DNA of 53,472 nt from JAKOQB01 sp036824465. Its GTDB lineage: Bacteria; Pseudomonadota; Gammaproteobacteria; Burkholderiales; Burkholderiaceae_F. Positions 34,719-44,178 of this stretch are shown piece by piece (position 1 is the first letter of the stretch; every line of letters begins with the position of its first letter). The stretch is from contig DAITAC010000017.1 of assembly GCA_036824465.1 (NCBI GenBank), positions 1-53,472 of the forward strand. Direction: 5' to 3'. Under the pieces are notes generated by a model. That model saw only the letters and a list, made by a program, of their open reading frames with translations. It had not been told where the DNA came from and did not search any database. Made by a program: the position numbers and the translations under genes.

Positions 34719-37534
34719 CGCGCCGTCTCCGCTTGTGCCCCGTTGCCCAAACGCCCGATCGAAACGAGCGCGACCAGCGTCGCACCCACCACCGCAAGAA
34801 AGACGCCGAGATCGAACAGCGCCGCGCTCGCGAGCGGAATCGCGCCAACGATCGGCAGCGGCAGATACGCATGCGTGCTGGTCAGAAAAGGCGCGCCGAA
34901 GAATCCGCTCACAACGCCCGTGGCGCCCGCGACCAGCAGACCCCAGCCGATCAGGCCGCGGAAATCACTCCCGATACGCGTGCCGACCCACAACTGTCCG
35001 TGCGCGATGAACTGCAGGATCATGGCGATCGCGAGCACCAGTCCCGCGATGAAACCCCCGCCCGGCGCGTTGTGCCCACGCAGATACAGATAGACCGATA
35101 CCAGCGCCGCGAGCGGCAGCAGCAATCCCGATGCGAGCGCAAGGAAAAGCGAGTGCGACGTTGGGGCTCTGCTCGCAGCTTGGGCGGGCGGCCTGAAATC
35201 GGCGAGCAGCGTGTAGATGACGATGCCGGCAATGCCGAGGACGGTGATCTCGCCCAGCGTGTCATAGCCGCGGTAGTCGACGATGATCACGTTGACGGCG
35301 TTGGTGCCGCCGCCCTGCTCCACCGTGGTCTCGAGGAAGTACGTCGAGATCGAGTCAAACGGGCGCGTGATCAGCGCATAGGTGAACGCCGCGATGCCGG
35401 TCCCGCCGCCGACGGCGATCACGCCGTCGCGCCATTGCAGCGCACGGCCGGGTTCGGGTGCGCTTTCCGCTGGCAACCAGTGCAAGGCCAGCATCATCAG
35501 AATGATCGTCACCATCTCGACCAGCAATTGCGTGAGTGCCAGATCGGGTGCCGACAGGTAGACGAAGGCGAGGCTGACGACCAGACCGACCGCGCCCAGC
35601 AGCACGAGCGCCAGCAGCCGGTGTCTGAAGGCGATCACCGTGCCAATCGTGGCCGCCACGCCGATTGCCCACACGGCGAAGACCGCTGCGTTGGCCGGCG
35701 TGGATGACATCGGCGTTGTCCAGCCGAAGCCGCGTTCGAGGTAGGGTCCGAGCCCCGCACAGATCGCCAGCAGCACCAGCAACATCAGGTAGCGCTGCAG
35801 GCTGCCGCTTTCAATCGTCGCGGTGATTGCGCGTGCCGCGTGCACCTTCGCGTCCGTGAAGCGCAAGAACGCCTCGCGGCCTCCGCTGGCGATCCATAAC
35901 GGCAATTGCACCAGGCGATGCAGATTGACGATGCGCTGCAGGCCGAAATACAGGAGCAGCCCGCCAATCAGCGCGACCGTGCTCATCAGAAACGGCAGAT
36001 TGAAGCCGTGCCAGATCGCCAGCGTGTATGACGGCAATGGCGCATACGGCCCGCCGGCGAGCGCCGCCTGAGCGCCGATCGCGAGCATTGGCGCGATCGT
36101 CATCGATGGCAGCAGCCCCACTGCGATACACAAGATGACCAGGATCTCGACCGGCACGCGCATGAATCGCGGCGGCTCATGCGGCGTCTTCGGCAATCCG
36201 ACCGGCTCGCCATTGAAGAAGACGTCGTGGATGAAGCGCGTGCTATAGGCCACGCTGAAGATGCCGGCCATGGTGGCGCCGACCGGCAGGATCCAGTCCA
36301 TCGCACCGATCCCTTCCTTGGCGACCGCCTCGGCGAAGAACATCTCCTTCGACAGGAAGCCGTTGAGCAGCGGCACGCCCGCCATCGCCGCCGCCGCGAC
36401 CGTTCCCAGCGCGCCGGTGATCGGCATCAGTTTCCACAAGCCGTTCAGCTTGCGCATGTCGCGTGAGCCGGACTCGTGATCGATGATGCCGGCCGCCATG
36501 AACAGCGACGCCTTGAACGTGGCGTGGTTGAGGATGTGGAACACCCCGGCCACCACGCCCAGCCGGGTATCGATGCCGAACAGCAGCGTGATCAGTCCAA
36601 GATGGCTGATGGTCGAATACGCGAGCAGTCCCTTCAGGTCCTGCTGAAAGATCGCGATGTAGGCGCCGATCACGAGCGTGATCAGCCCCACGGGCGCCAC
36701 GATCCAGAACCACGCGTCCGACCCGCCGAGCGCCGGATACATCCGCGCCAGCAGGAACACGCCAGCCTTGACCATCGTCGCCGAGTGCAGATACGCGGAC
36801 ACCGGTGTCGGCGCCGCCATCGCGTGCGGCAGCCAGAAGTGGAACGGGAACTGCGCGCTCTTGGTGAACGCACCGAGCAGGATCAGCACCAGCGTCGGCA
36901 GATACAGCGGATGCGCATGGATCATGTCGCCGGAAGCCAGCACCAGATCGAGGTCATAGCCGCCGACAATCTGGCCGAGCAACAGCACGCCGGCCAGCAA
37001 GGCGAGTCCGCCGGCGCCGGTCACCGTGAGCGCCATTCGCGCGCCGTTACGCGCGTCGCTTTGATGACTCCAGTAGCCGATCAACAGAAAGCTGGTGAGG
37101 CTCGTCAGTTCCCAGAACACCACCAGCAGGAGCAGGTTGTCGGCGAGCACGACACCTAGCATCGCGCCCATGAAGAACAGCAGGAAGGCGAAGAAACGCG
37201 CCGCCGGATCATCTTGATGCAGGTAGTACGCGGCGTACAGCACGATCAGTGCGCCAATGCCGCAGATGATGAGCGCAAACAACCACGCCAGTCCGTCGAG
37301 GCGGAAACCGAATGCCAGGCCCAGTTGCGGCAGCCAGTCGATGCGCCAGCGCACGATCTCGCCCGCGAAAACCGCCGGCGACAGCGCGAAGACAGTCGCG
37401 CAACCGATGAGCGCCACGATCCCGGTGAGCGCCGCGGCCAGTCGACGCTGTTCATTCGACCGCATGAGCAGCAGCAGGCCGCTGGCAAACGGCAGCAAAA
37501 CCAGCAGCGGCAGCAGTGCATTGAAACCCATCAT
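34715..37534 (-). CDS. mrpA: Mrp/Pha antiporter fused subunits A and B
   Basis: A 939-residue protein in which MrpA (NuoL-like, about residues 1-780) is fused to MrpB (about 790-930), as in the six-gene group 2 (Pha) operons. Motifs: VVFWELTSLTSFLLIGYW with the proton-channel glutamate, KSAQFPFHFWLPHAM with the lysine, HILNHATFKASLF, and the MrpB part with LYLRGHNAPGGGFIAGL. Starts at one of two successive ATGs (37534 or 37531); the 20 codons before are charged and unlikely. First gene of the operon. Confidence 0.95.
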   Translation of the reverse strand: MMGFNALLPLLVLLPFASGLLLLMRSNEQRRLAAALTGIVALIGCATVFALSPAVFAGEIVRWRIDWLPQLGLAFGFRLDGLAWLFALIICGIGALIVLYAAYYLHQDDPAARFFAFLLFFMGAMLGVVLADNLLLLVVFWELTSLTSFLLIGYWSHQSDARNGARMALTVTGAGGLALLAGVLLLGQIVGGYDLDLVLASGDMIHAHPLYLPTLVLILLGAFTKSAQFPFHFWLPHAMAAPTPVSAYLHSATMVKAGVFLLARMYPALGGSDAWFWIVAPVGLITLVIGAYIAIFQQDLKGLLAYSTISHLGLITLLFGIDTRLGVVAGVFHILNHATFKASLFMAAGIIDHESGSRDMRKLNGLWKLMPITGALGTVAAAAMAGVPLLNGFLSKEMFFAEAVAKEGIGAMDWILPVGATMAGIFSVAYSTRFIHDVFFNGEPVGLPKTPHEPPRFMRVPVEILVILCIAVGLLPSMTIAPMLAIGAQAALAGGPYAPLPSYTLAIWHGFNLPFLMSTVALIGGLLLYFGLQRIVNLHRLVQLPLWIASGGREAFLRFTDAKVHAARAITATIESGSLQRYLMLLVLLAICAGLGPYLERGFGWTTPMSSTPANAAVFAVWAIGVAATIGTVIAFRHRLLALVLLGAVGLVVSLAFVYLSAPDLALTQLLVEMVTIILMMLALHWLPAESAPEPGRALQWRDGVIAVGGGTGIAAFTYALITRPFDSISTYFLETTVEQGGGTNAVNVIIVDYRGYDTLGEITVLGIAGIVIYTLLADFRPPAQAASRAPTSHSLFLALASGLLLPLAALVSVYLYLRGHNAPGGGFIAGLVLAIAMILQFIAHGQLWVGTRIGSDFRGLIGWGLLVAGATGVVSGFFGAPFLTSTHAYLPLPIVGAIPLASAALFDLGVFLAVVGATLVALVSIGRLGNGAQAETAR

Positions 37535-37899
37535 TGACTCGACGCCACGGCGATCTTCGCCACGATCGACAAGACCAGGGCGCTCACGCCGCATCTCCGC
37601 AGATCGGCAGCGGTGGCCAGTGCTGCCAGACCCGGGACGAACCGGCTGATGTTGACGATCGCCATGCGCGATTAGATGAGATGGAAGCGGGCGCGCGAGT
37701 ATAGGAGAGCGAGGCGCTGATCTGGACGAGGTTAGCCGCGAGGGCCCGCATTGTTCGGCCTGCGCGGATCAATCCCGCTGCATGGCGATGACATCGATCA
37801 ACGCGCGTGCTGATCCGGCGATCGTTGCGCCGGCCTTGCGCCTAGACTGCCCGCTGATCTTGCCACTGAGCTCGCCACTGAACTCGGCGGGCATCGCCG
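37535..37899. other. Divergent spacer, about 365 bp, no gene seen
   Basis: It separates the leftward mrp operon from the rightward acyl-CoA synthetase gene and must hold both promoters. Short open frames here look like chance. I see no repeat or hairpin worth noting. Confidence 0.5.
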
Positions 37900-40584
37900 A
37901 TGAGTATCCGCAATCTCGATTTCCTGCTGGCGCCGCGTTCGGTCGCGGTGCTCGGCGGCTCGGATCGGCCGGCAAGCGTCGGCGCCACCGTGATGCGCAA
38001 CCTGCTCGCGGGCGGGTTTGCGGGGCCGATCTGGCCGGTCAACCCGAAGCATCGCGAAGTCGCGGGAAAGCAGGCGTATGCGCGCGTGCGCGACCTGCCG
38101 CAGACGCCCGAGCTGGCGGTGATCTGCACGCCACCGTCCACGGTGCCGGGCTTGATCACGGAACTCGGCAAGCGCGGGACAAAAGCCGCCATCGTGTTGA
38201 CCGCAGGAATGTCGACCGCCGCTGAGCGCGACGGCGCCAGCCTGACGCAGAAGATGCTCGATGCGGCGCGCCCGCATCTGCTGCGCATCCTCGGCCCCAA
38301 CTGCGTCGGCCTGCTGGTGCCGGGCATCGGACTGAACGCGAGCTTCGCGCACACCGGCGCGGACAAGGGCAAGCTCGCGTTCGTGTCGCAATCGGGCGCC
38401 CTGGTCACCGCGGTGCTCGACTGGGCCAAGTCGCGTGGCGTCGGGTTCTCGCATTTCATTTCAGTCGGCGAGCGCGCCGACGTCGACTTCGGCGACCTGA
38501 TCGACTACCTTGGCAGCGACGCGGACACGCGCGCGATCCTGCTGTACATCGAGTCGATCAAGACGCCGCGCAAGTTCCTGTCGGCGGCGCGCGCCGCCGC
38601 GCGCAACAAGCCGGTGCTCGTCGTGAAGGCCGGGCGCGCTCCGGAAGGCGCGCGCGCGGCGGCATCGCACAGCGGGGTGCTGGCAGGTGCGGACGATGTG
38701 TTCGACGCCGCCATTCGCCGCGCCGGCATGCTGCGCGTGGAGAACCTGCTCGACCTGTTCGTCGCGGTGGAGACGCTGGCGCGCGCGCCGCGCCTGACCG
38801 GCGATCGGTTGCTGATCGTCGGCAACGGCGGCGGTGCCGGCGTGCTCGCCGCCGACGCCGCTGTGCTCGGCGGCGCACGCGTGGCCGAACTTTCGCCGGC
38901 CACGCTGGCGCGGCTCGATGCGCTGCTGCCGCCGACCTGGTCGCACGCCAATCCGGTCGACATCATCGGCGATGCGCCGGTCGAACGCTATGTCGAGACG
39001 CTGAAGGTGCTGACCGACTGCGACGACGGTGACGCGGTGCTGTTCATTCACGCGCCCTCGGCGATCGTGGCGAGCGACGCCATCGCAGCCGCCTGCGTGC
39101 CCGTGGCGCAAGCCGCGCGCCGGCCGGTGCTGTCGTGCTGGCTCGGCGCGCAGGCGGTCGAAGCCGCGTGGCGCTGCTTCACCGACGCAGGCATCGCCAG
39201 TTATCACACGCCGGAAGAAGCGGTGCGCGCATTTGTCCAGAGCGTCACCTACCGGCGCAACCAGGAACAACTGATGGAGGCGCCGCCATCAAGCGACGAG
39301 GCGTTCAAACCTGACCGCGAGGCGGCGCGCGCCGTGGTGCGCGCGGCGCTCGACGCCGGGCGCGAACTGCTGACCGAACCGGAAGCCAACCAGCTCCTTG
39401 CCGCGTATGGAATTGCCGTCGTCGAAACCCGCATCGTCGACTCGTTCGACGCGGCCCAGACCGCTGCTGACGCGATCGGCTATCCGGTCGCGCTGAAGAT
39501 CCTGTCGCCCGATATCAGCCACAAGTCCGATGTCGGCGGTGTGGCTCTCGATCTCGACTCCGCCGAAGAACTGCGTGCCGCGGCCGGCATGATGATGAAA
39601 CGCGTCCAGCGGTCGCGGCGCGAGGCGCGCATCGACGGGTTCACGGTGCAGGCGATGGTGCGCCGGCCGCACGCGCACGAACTGATCGTCGGCGTGGCGA
39701 CCGACGCAATGTTCGGGCCGGTGATCGTGTTCGGACACGGCGGCGCGGCGGTTGAAGTCGTCGCCGACCGCGCGGTGGCGCTGCCGCCGCTGAACGAGTC
39801 GTTGGCTAAGGAACTGGTCTCGCGCACGCGCATCGCCAGGCTGCTTGCCGGCTATCGCGACCGACCCGCGGCCGACCTTGCCGCGTTGTACCGCGTGCTG
39901 GTGCAGGTCTCACAGATGGTGGTCGACCTGCCTGAACTCGCGGAACTCGACATCAATCCGCTTCTGACTGACGAGACCAGTGTGCTCGCGCTCGATGCGT
40001 GCGTGCGCGTGCGTTCGACGACCGCGCGTGGTTCAGAGCGGCTGGCAATCCGTCCGTACCCGCGCGAACTGGAGGAGACCGTGCCGTGGGGCGAGCAGCA
40101 TCTGCTGCTGCGGCCGATCCGGCCCGACGACGAGCCGCGCCATCTGGCGTTCCTGCAGAAGCTCGATCCGGAGGACATCCGCATGCGCATTTTCACCAGC
40201 CGGCGCGCGATCGAACGCTCGGAACTGGCGCGGCTGACACAGATCGACTACGAGCGCGAGATGGCCTTCATCGCGCTCGCGCCGGGCGCCGACGGCGCGC
40301 CGGAAACGCTTGGTGCCGTGCGCGCCGTCACGGACCCGGACAACGTCAGCGCCGAGTTCGGCATCGTCGTGCGCTCCGATCTGAAGGGGCGCGGGCTCGG
40401 GCACCTGCTGCTGAAGAAGATGATCGGCTACTGCCGCGGCCGCGGCACGCAGCGCCTGGTAGGCGACGTGCTGGCGATCAACGCCGGCATGCTTCAGCTT
40501 GCCGGCGCGCTGGGCTTCCAGAGCACGCGCGCCGAAGAGGGCGAACTTGTGCGCATCACGCTGACGTTGCAGTCTGCCAAGTGA
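37900..40584 (+). CDS. NDP-forming acyl-CoA synthetase fused to a GNAT acetyltransferase (Pat-like)
   Basis: An 894-residue protein with the layout of protein lysine acetyltransferase Pat/YfiQ. Residues about 8-130 are a CoA-binding Rossmann domain (SVAVLGGSDRPASVG), 150-460 the succinyl-CoA-ligase-like part with the phospho-histidine motif AASHSGVLAG, 480-690 an ATP-grasp domain (PVALKILSPDISHKSDVGGV) and 720-890 a GNAT domain with the acetyl-CoA loop SDLKGRGLGHLLL. The His is retained, so acyl-CoA synthetase activity is possible. It may acetylate and silence acetyl-CoA synthetase. ATG 37900 overlaps no neighbour; ribosome site weak. Confidence 0.9.
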   Translation: MSIRNLDFLLAPRSVAVLGGSDRPASVGATVMRNLLAGGFAGPIWPVNPKHREVAGKQAYARVRDLPQTPELAVICTPPSTVPGLITELGKRGTKAAIVLTAGMSTAAERDGASLTQKMLDAARPHLLRILGPNCVGLLVPGIGLNASFAHTGADKGKLAFVSQSGALVTAVLDWAKSRGVGFSHFISVGERADVDFGDLIDYLGSDADTRAILLYIESIKTPRKFLSAARAAARNKPVLVVKAGRAPEGARAAASHSGVLAGADDVFDAAIRRAGMLRVENLLDLFVAVETLARAPRLTGDRLLIVGNGGGAGVLAADAAVLGGARVAELSPATLARLDALLPPTWSHANPVDIIGDAPVERYVETLKVLTDCDDGDAVLFIHAPSAIVASDAIAAACVPVAQAARRPVLSCWLGAQAVEAAWRCFTDAGIASYHTPEEAVRAFVQSVTYRRNQEQLMEAPPSSDEAFKPDREAARAVVRAALDAGRELLTEPEANQLLAAYGIAVVETRIVDSFDAAQTAADAIGYPVALKILSPDISHKSDVGGVALDLDSAEELRAAAGMMMKRVQRSRREARIDGFTVQAMVRRPHAHELIVGVATDAMFGPVIVFGHGGAAVEVVADRAVALPPLNESLAKELVSRTRIARLLAGYRDRPAADLAALYRVLVQVSQMVVDLPELAELDINPLLTDETSVLALDACVRVRSTTARGSERLAIRPYPRELEETVPWGEQHLLLRPIRPDDEPRHLAFLQKLDPEDIRMRIFTSRRAIERSELARLTQIDYEREMAFIALAPGADGAPETLGAVRAVTDPDNVSAEFGIVVRSDLKGRGLGHLLLKKMIGYCRGRGTQRLVGDVLAINAGMLQLAGALGFQSTRAEEGELVRITLTLQSAK

Positions 40585-40641
40585 TCGGTCGGGGCCTCGT
40601 GGTGACGCTCGCGCAGGCCGTCGCGAACCGGGTGTCGCGAT

Positions 40642-43122
40642 CTATGCGGCACGGGGCTTGCCACGGCGCCCGATCGCTTCTGCGACGGCCCACGTCAACG
40701 CGAACGCGCACGCGACCGCAACCCACTGCATCGACGTCAGCGGAGTCAGACCGAGCAGCGTGCGCAGGCCAGGCACGAGTACCGTCGCCACCTGGAGTGC
40801 AACGCCACCCAGAATGACCGCATGCAACGCGAAGTTGCGCAGCGGCGTGACGCTGACGAGTCGCGCCGGGTAGGCGTAGACGATCTGCGCCAGCGATTCA
40901 AGCAGGAACACGGCCGTGCGCGTCGTCGCGAGATCGGCGCCGTAGCGCGGCAGCAGAAACAGCAGTGACGCACCCGCGCCGGCCTTAACCAGGCCGCTGA
41001 TGGCGATGAAGCGGATCGACGCTGCGTCCAGCAGCGGCGAATTCATCGGCCGCGGACGCTGTCGCATCACGTCCGGGTTGCGGTCGAGCGCGAGCGCGAG
41101 CGCGGGCGGTCCATCGGCCACGACGTTGATCCACAACAGTTGCACCGCGGTCAACGGCAGGAAGAGCAGCCCGCCCTCGGCGAATCCATACGCGAGCGCG
41201 ATGCCGAGGCCGAGCACGATCAGCAGCACCAGTGCCAGGTCGGTCGAGAAGAAAAAGCGGATGAACTTCTGGATGTTCTCGTAGATGCTGCGCCCTTCCT
41301 CGATCGCCGCGACAATAGTGGCGAAGTTGTCGTCGGTGAGCACGAGATCGGCGACCTCGCGCGCGACATCGCTGCCGCGTTGTCCCATCGCCACGCCGAC
41401 ATCGGCGCGCTTCAGCGCCGGCGCATCGTTGACGCCGTCGCCGGTGACCGCGACGACCTCGCCGGCGCGCTTGAGCGCCTCGACCACGCGCAGCTTGTGC
41501 TCGGGCGTGACGCGTGCGAACACGCGGGTGTCGCGCACCGCGCGCGTGAGTTCATCCGCCGACATCGACTCGACATCGGCACCGGTCAGCGTGCGACCGC
41601 TGGCGATGCCGACCGAGTCGGCCACGGCCGCCGCCGTGGCCGGATGATCACCGGTGATCATCAGCACGCGAATGCCGGCGTCCTGCGCGGCGCGGATCGC
41701 GGCGGGAACCTCGGCACGTGGCGGGTCCCAAAGCAGCGCGAGCGCCAGGAATTCGAGCGCGTCTTCGCCTTCGCCGTCACGTTGCGCCAGTGCCAGCACG
41801 CGGAAACCCTGCGCCGCGTGCTGTTGCGCGCGCTGCGTCCAGTGCGACCGCGCTTCGGATGCAAGGCAGTGCGCAAAGACCGCTTCGGGTGCGCCCTTGA
41901 CATAGCTCACGACGCGTCCGTCTTCGTTCATGGTCACGCGCATCAGGCGATGCGCGCTGTCGAACGGCAGGACACTGATGCGCGCTGCCGCCTGCAGCGC
42001 GACCACGTCCAGACCGCGCGCGGAAGAAAAATCAAGCAGCGCGACTTCGAGCGGATCGCCGGCGCGCGTGCTGAACTCCGCGTCGTTGGCAATGGCCATC
42101 GCGCGCAAGGCCCGGGACGCGTGCGCGTCGTCCACCGCATCGAGCGACTGCACCGTCATGCGGTTCTCGGTCAGCGTGCCGGTCTTGTCGGTGGCGATCA
42201 ATGTGACCGAGCCGAGCGCCTCAACCGATGACAACCTCCGCACGATCGCGTTGCGCCGGGCCATGCGCTCGACACCGAGCGCCAGAGTCAGCGTCAGCAC
42301 GGCCGGCAGCCCTTCGGGAATCACCGCGACCGCAAGTGCGACAGCGAACAGGAAGATGCGGTCGAGCTGGCTGAATCCATCGATCAGCACCCCGGCGACC
42401 ATCATCAGTGCGCCAACCGCCAGCACCGCCCACGCCACCTGCTGACCGAAGCGATTCAGCCGTTGCTCGAGCGGCGTGGCTTCTTCTTCGATCGTGCCGA
42501 TCAGCGTGGCGAGCCGCCCCATCGCGCTCGCCGGCCCGGTGCGCGTCAGTCGCGCATAGCCCTTGCCGCGTACGAGCAGCGTGCCGCTCAGGAGTTCGTC
42601 GTCTTCGGCCTTGTCGACCGGCAGCGATTCACCGGTCAACACCGATTCATCGACCATCACCCCATCACCGTCGATCAGCACCGCATCAGCGGGCACGCGG
42701 TCGCCCGCCTCGAGCCGCACCCAGTCGTCGGGCACCAGTTCGTCGTTCGGCACTCGCTGCAACGTGCCGTCGCGCAGCGCCCACGCGGTGGCGCTGGCCA
42801 TCGACTTGAGTCGCGTCAGCGCGGCCTCGGCCTTGCGCTCCTGGAAGACGCCGAAACCGGCGTTCAGCAGCAGGATCGCCGCGATCGCAAGCGCCTCGAT
42901 CGGCCACTCGCTCGCGCCGTGGTACCACCAAATGCCGAGGTCGATCGCGACCGCGGCCACCAGCACGTACATCAAGGGGCTGGCGAACTGATGCAGCAAG
43001 CGCGAGGCGAGCGACACGGGACGTGCGCGCGGCAGGGTATTCGGGCCGACGCTGCGCAGCCGCTCGGCGGCCTCGGCCTGCGTCAGGCCGCGTTCCTGTG
43101 GCGGGATTTCGGTACGGTCCAT
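40642..43122 (-). CDS. P-type cation ATPase, Ca2+-pump-like (P2)
   Basis: An 826-residue P-type ATPase. Phosphorylated Asp about residue 312 in DKTGTLTEN; actuator motif TGES; hinge TGDGVNDAPALK; span 4 has PEGLPAVLTLTLALG; span 6 has LLWINVVADG with the Asn/Asp of Ca2+ pumps but Ala where SERCA has Thr. There is no N-terminal metal-binding Cys domain. ATG 43122 is chosen (MDRTEIPP); a GTG five codons upstream is possible. Cargo could be Ca2+, Mn2+ or Na+/K+. The N-terminal QAEAAERLRSVGPN is the cation-ATPase N domain. Confidence 0.9.
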   Translation of the reverse strand: MDRTEIPPQERGLTQAEAAERLRSVGPNTLPRARPVSLASRLLHQFASPLMYVLVAAVAIDLGIWWYHGASEWPIEALAIAAILLLNAGFGVFQERKAEAALTRLKSMASATAWALRDGTLQRVPNDELVPDDWVRLEAGDRVPADAVLIDGDGVMVDESVLTGESLPVDKAEDDELLSGTLLVRGKGYARLTRTGPASAMGRLATLIGTIEEEATPLEQRLNRFGQQVAWAVLAVGALMMVAGVLIDGFSQLDRIFLFAVALAVAVIPEGLPAVLTLTLALGVERMARRNAIVRRLSSVEALGSVTLIATDKTGTLTENRMTVQSLDAVDDAHASRALRAMAIANDAEFSTRAGDPLEVALLDFSSARGLDVVALQAAARISVLPFDSAHRLMRVTMNEDGRVVSYVKGAPEAVFAHCLASEARSHWTQRAQQHAAQGFRVLALAQRDGEGEDALEFLALALLWDPPRAEVPAAIRAAQDAGIRVLMITGDHPATAAAVADSVGIASGRTLTGADVESMSADELTRAVRDTRVFARVTPEHKLRVVEALKRAGEVVAVTGDGVNDAPALKRADVGVAMGQRGSDVAREVADLVLTDDNFATIVAAIEEGRSIYENIQKFIRFFFSTDLALVLLIVLGLGIALAYGFAEGGLLFLPLTAVQLLWINVVADGPPALALALDRNPDVMRQRPRPMNSPLLDAASIRFIAISGLVKAGAGASLLFLLPRYGADLATTRTAVFLLESLAQIVYAYPARLVSVTPLRNFALHAVILGGVALQVATVLVPGLRTLLGLTPLTSMQWVAVACAFALTWAVAEAIGRRGKPRAA

Positions 43123-43259
43123 CTGCGTTGCCCGCACCGCGGGCAGGGTTCCAGCTCACCCTACTCTGCGGCGTTGCAGGCCCGTTGATTCCCGTCATCG
43201 ACGCGACCAGTGCCCACGATGGAATCCGGTAAACTCCGCGCCTCGCAAAATAACGCGAC

Positions 43260-43304
43260 GGCCAAGTAGCTCAGTTGATAGAGCAGAGGACTGACAACTT
43301 GGCC
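43260..43304 (+). pseudogene. Truncated tRNA-Phe copy
   Basis: The first 36 bases match the intact tRNA-Phe 148 bp downstream with a single G-to-A change in the D loop (acceptor 5' strand GGCCAAG, D arm, anticodon stem 5' strand and CTGA of the loop). The sequence then jumps to CAACTTGGCC, whose CTTGGCC exactly complements the acceptor strand; the anticodon 3' stem and T arm are absent. A further 11-base match (AAAATCCTTGT, 43374-43384) to the anticodon region follows after a structured insert. It cannot make a standard tRNA. Confidence 0.75.
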
Positions 43305-43407
43305 GCAGGGCAAGTTGCGTTGAAGGCCAACCTGCGCAGCAGGTTAGGCGAGCGAAAGCGAGCGGCCGGAGACAAAATCCTTGTCGATTTGTGCTGTTGC
43401 AAGAAAA

Positions 43408-43483
<76 letters not shown>

Positions 43484-43503
43484 CTCTCAGCAACCCCCGA
43501 GAC

Positions 43504-44178
43504 TCACCTCGCGCTTTCCACCACGCCGATGCGTCGGCGCAGCCGTTCGACCTCGGCGCTGTCGCCCGCCTTCTCCGCACGCAGGACCTGAACGTTCAAC
43601 CACGCGAGCAAGGGGCGCCGCCAACCCTGGGCCGACGCCGTATCGATCGCGAGCGAGATCGCGGCAGGATTCGCGCGGCCTGATTGAAACAGGACCGCTG
43701 CACCCACCAGTCGCGACAGCGGATCACTGACTTCCTGCAGCGCCGCGACCGCGGATTCCGAACTGGCCGTGGCGACCGCGCGCTGTGGTGACGGAAGCAT
43801 TGCGACATCCTGCGGCTGCACGCGCGCTGCCAGGTAGTCTGCATACGCGCGCTCCGCCGGCTGCGCATCGGGCCGCAGTTTTTCGAAGCCTTCGCAGGCT
43901 TCAAATACCAGGCTCGCGACGCGGGCTGCGCATTGCATCAACTCGGCGCGCGCCAGCAGATCGGCGCGACCGGTGCGCGCGATCTCGCCGCGCGCGCGCT
44001 CGAACTCCGCCGTCGCGACGCGTGTATCGCCCTTGAGATACGCGGCGCGGGCGCGATCCATCGAATCCTTCGCGTTCGCCTGCCAGTCGGGCGGCGGCGG
44101 ACCACTGGCACACGCGGCAAGGAGGGCCGCCAGCGCCGCGGCGATCGAAACGCGCCAGCTTGGGGCTCGTTCGCTCAT
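43504..44178 (-). CDS. Lipoprotein next to the MCE transport genes (auxiliary-like)
   Basis: A 224-residue predicted lipoprotein. ATG 44178 overlaps the MlaD-like stop (ATGA). Signal peptide with lipobox LLAAC at about residue 22, then GPPPPDW and a helical, TPR-like body (KDSMDRARAAYLKGDTRVATAEFERA). It is not the PqiC fold by pattern, but its position, last in an MCE operon, suggests an outer-membrane-side helper. Specific function unknown. Confidence 0.75.
   Translation of the reverse strand: MSERAPSWRVSIAAALAALLAACASGPPPPDWQANAKDSMDRARAAYLKGDTRVATAEFERARGEIARTGRADLLARAELMQCAARVASLVFEACEGFEKLRPDAQPAERAYADYLAARVQPQDVAMLPSPQRAVATASSESAVAALQEVSDPLSRLVGAAVLFQSGRANPAAISLAIDTASAQGWRRPLLAWLNVQVLRAEKAGDSAEVERLRRRIGVVESAR

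Noticed and set aside
43260..43407. Self-splicing intron in the anticodon loop of the first tRNA-Phe copy
   Set aside because: Removing the insert between CTGA and AAAATCC does not restore a T arm or acceptor 3' strand, and at about 79 bases it is far shorter than any group I intron.
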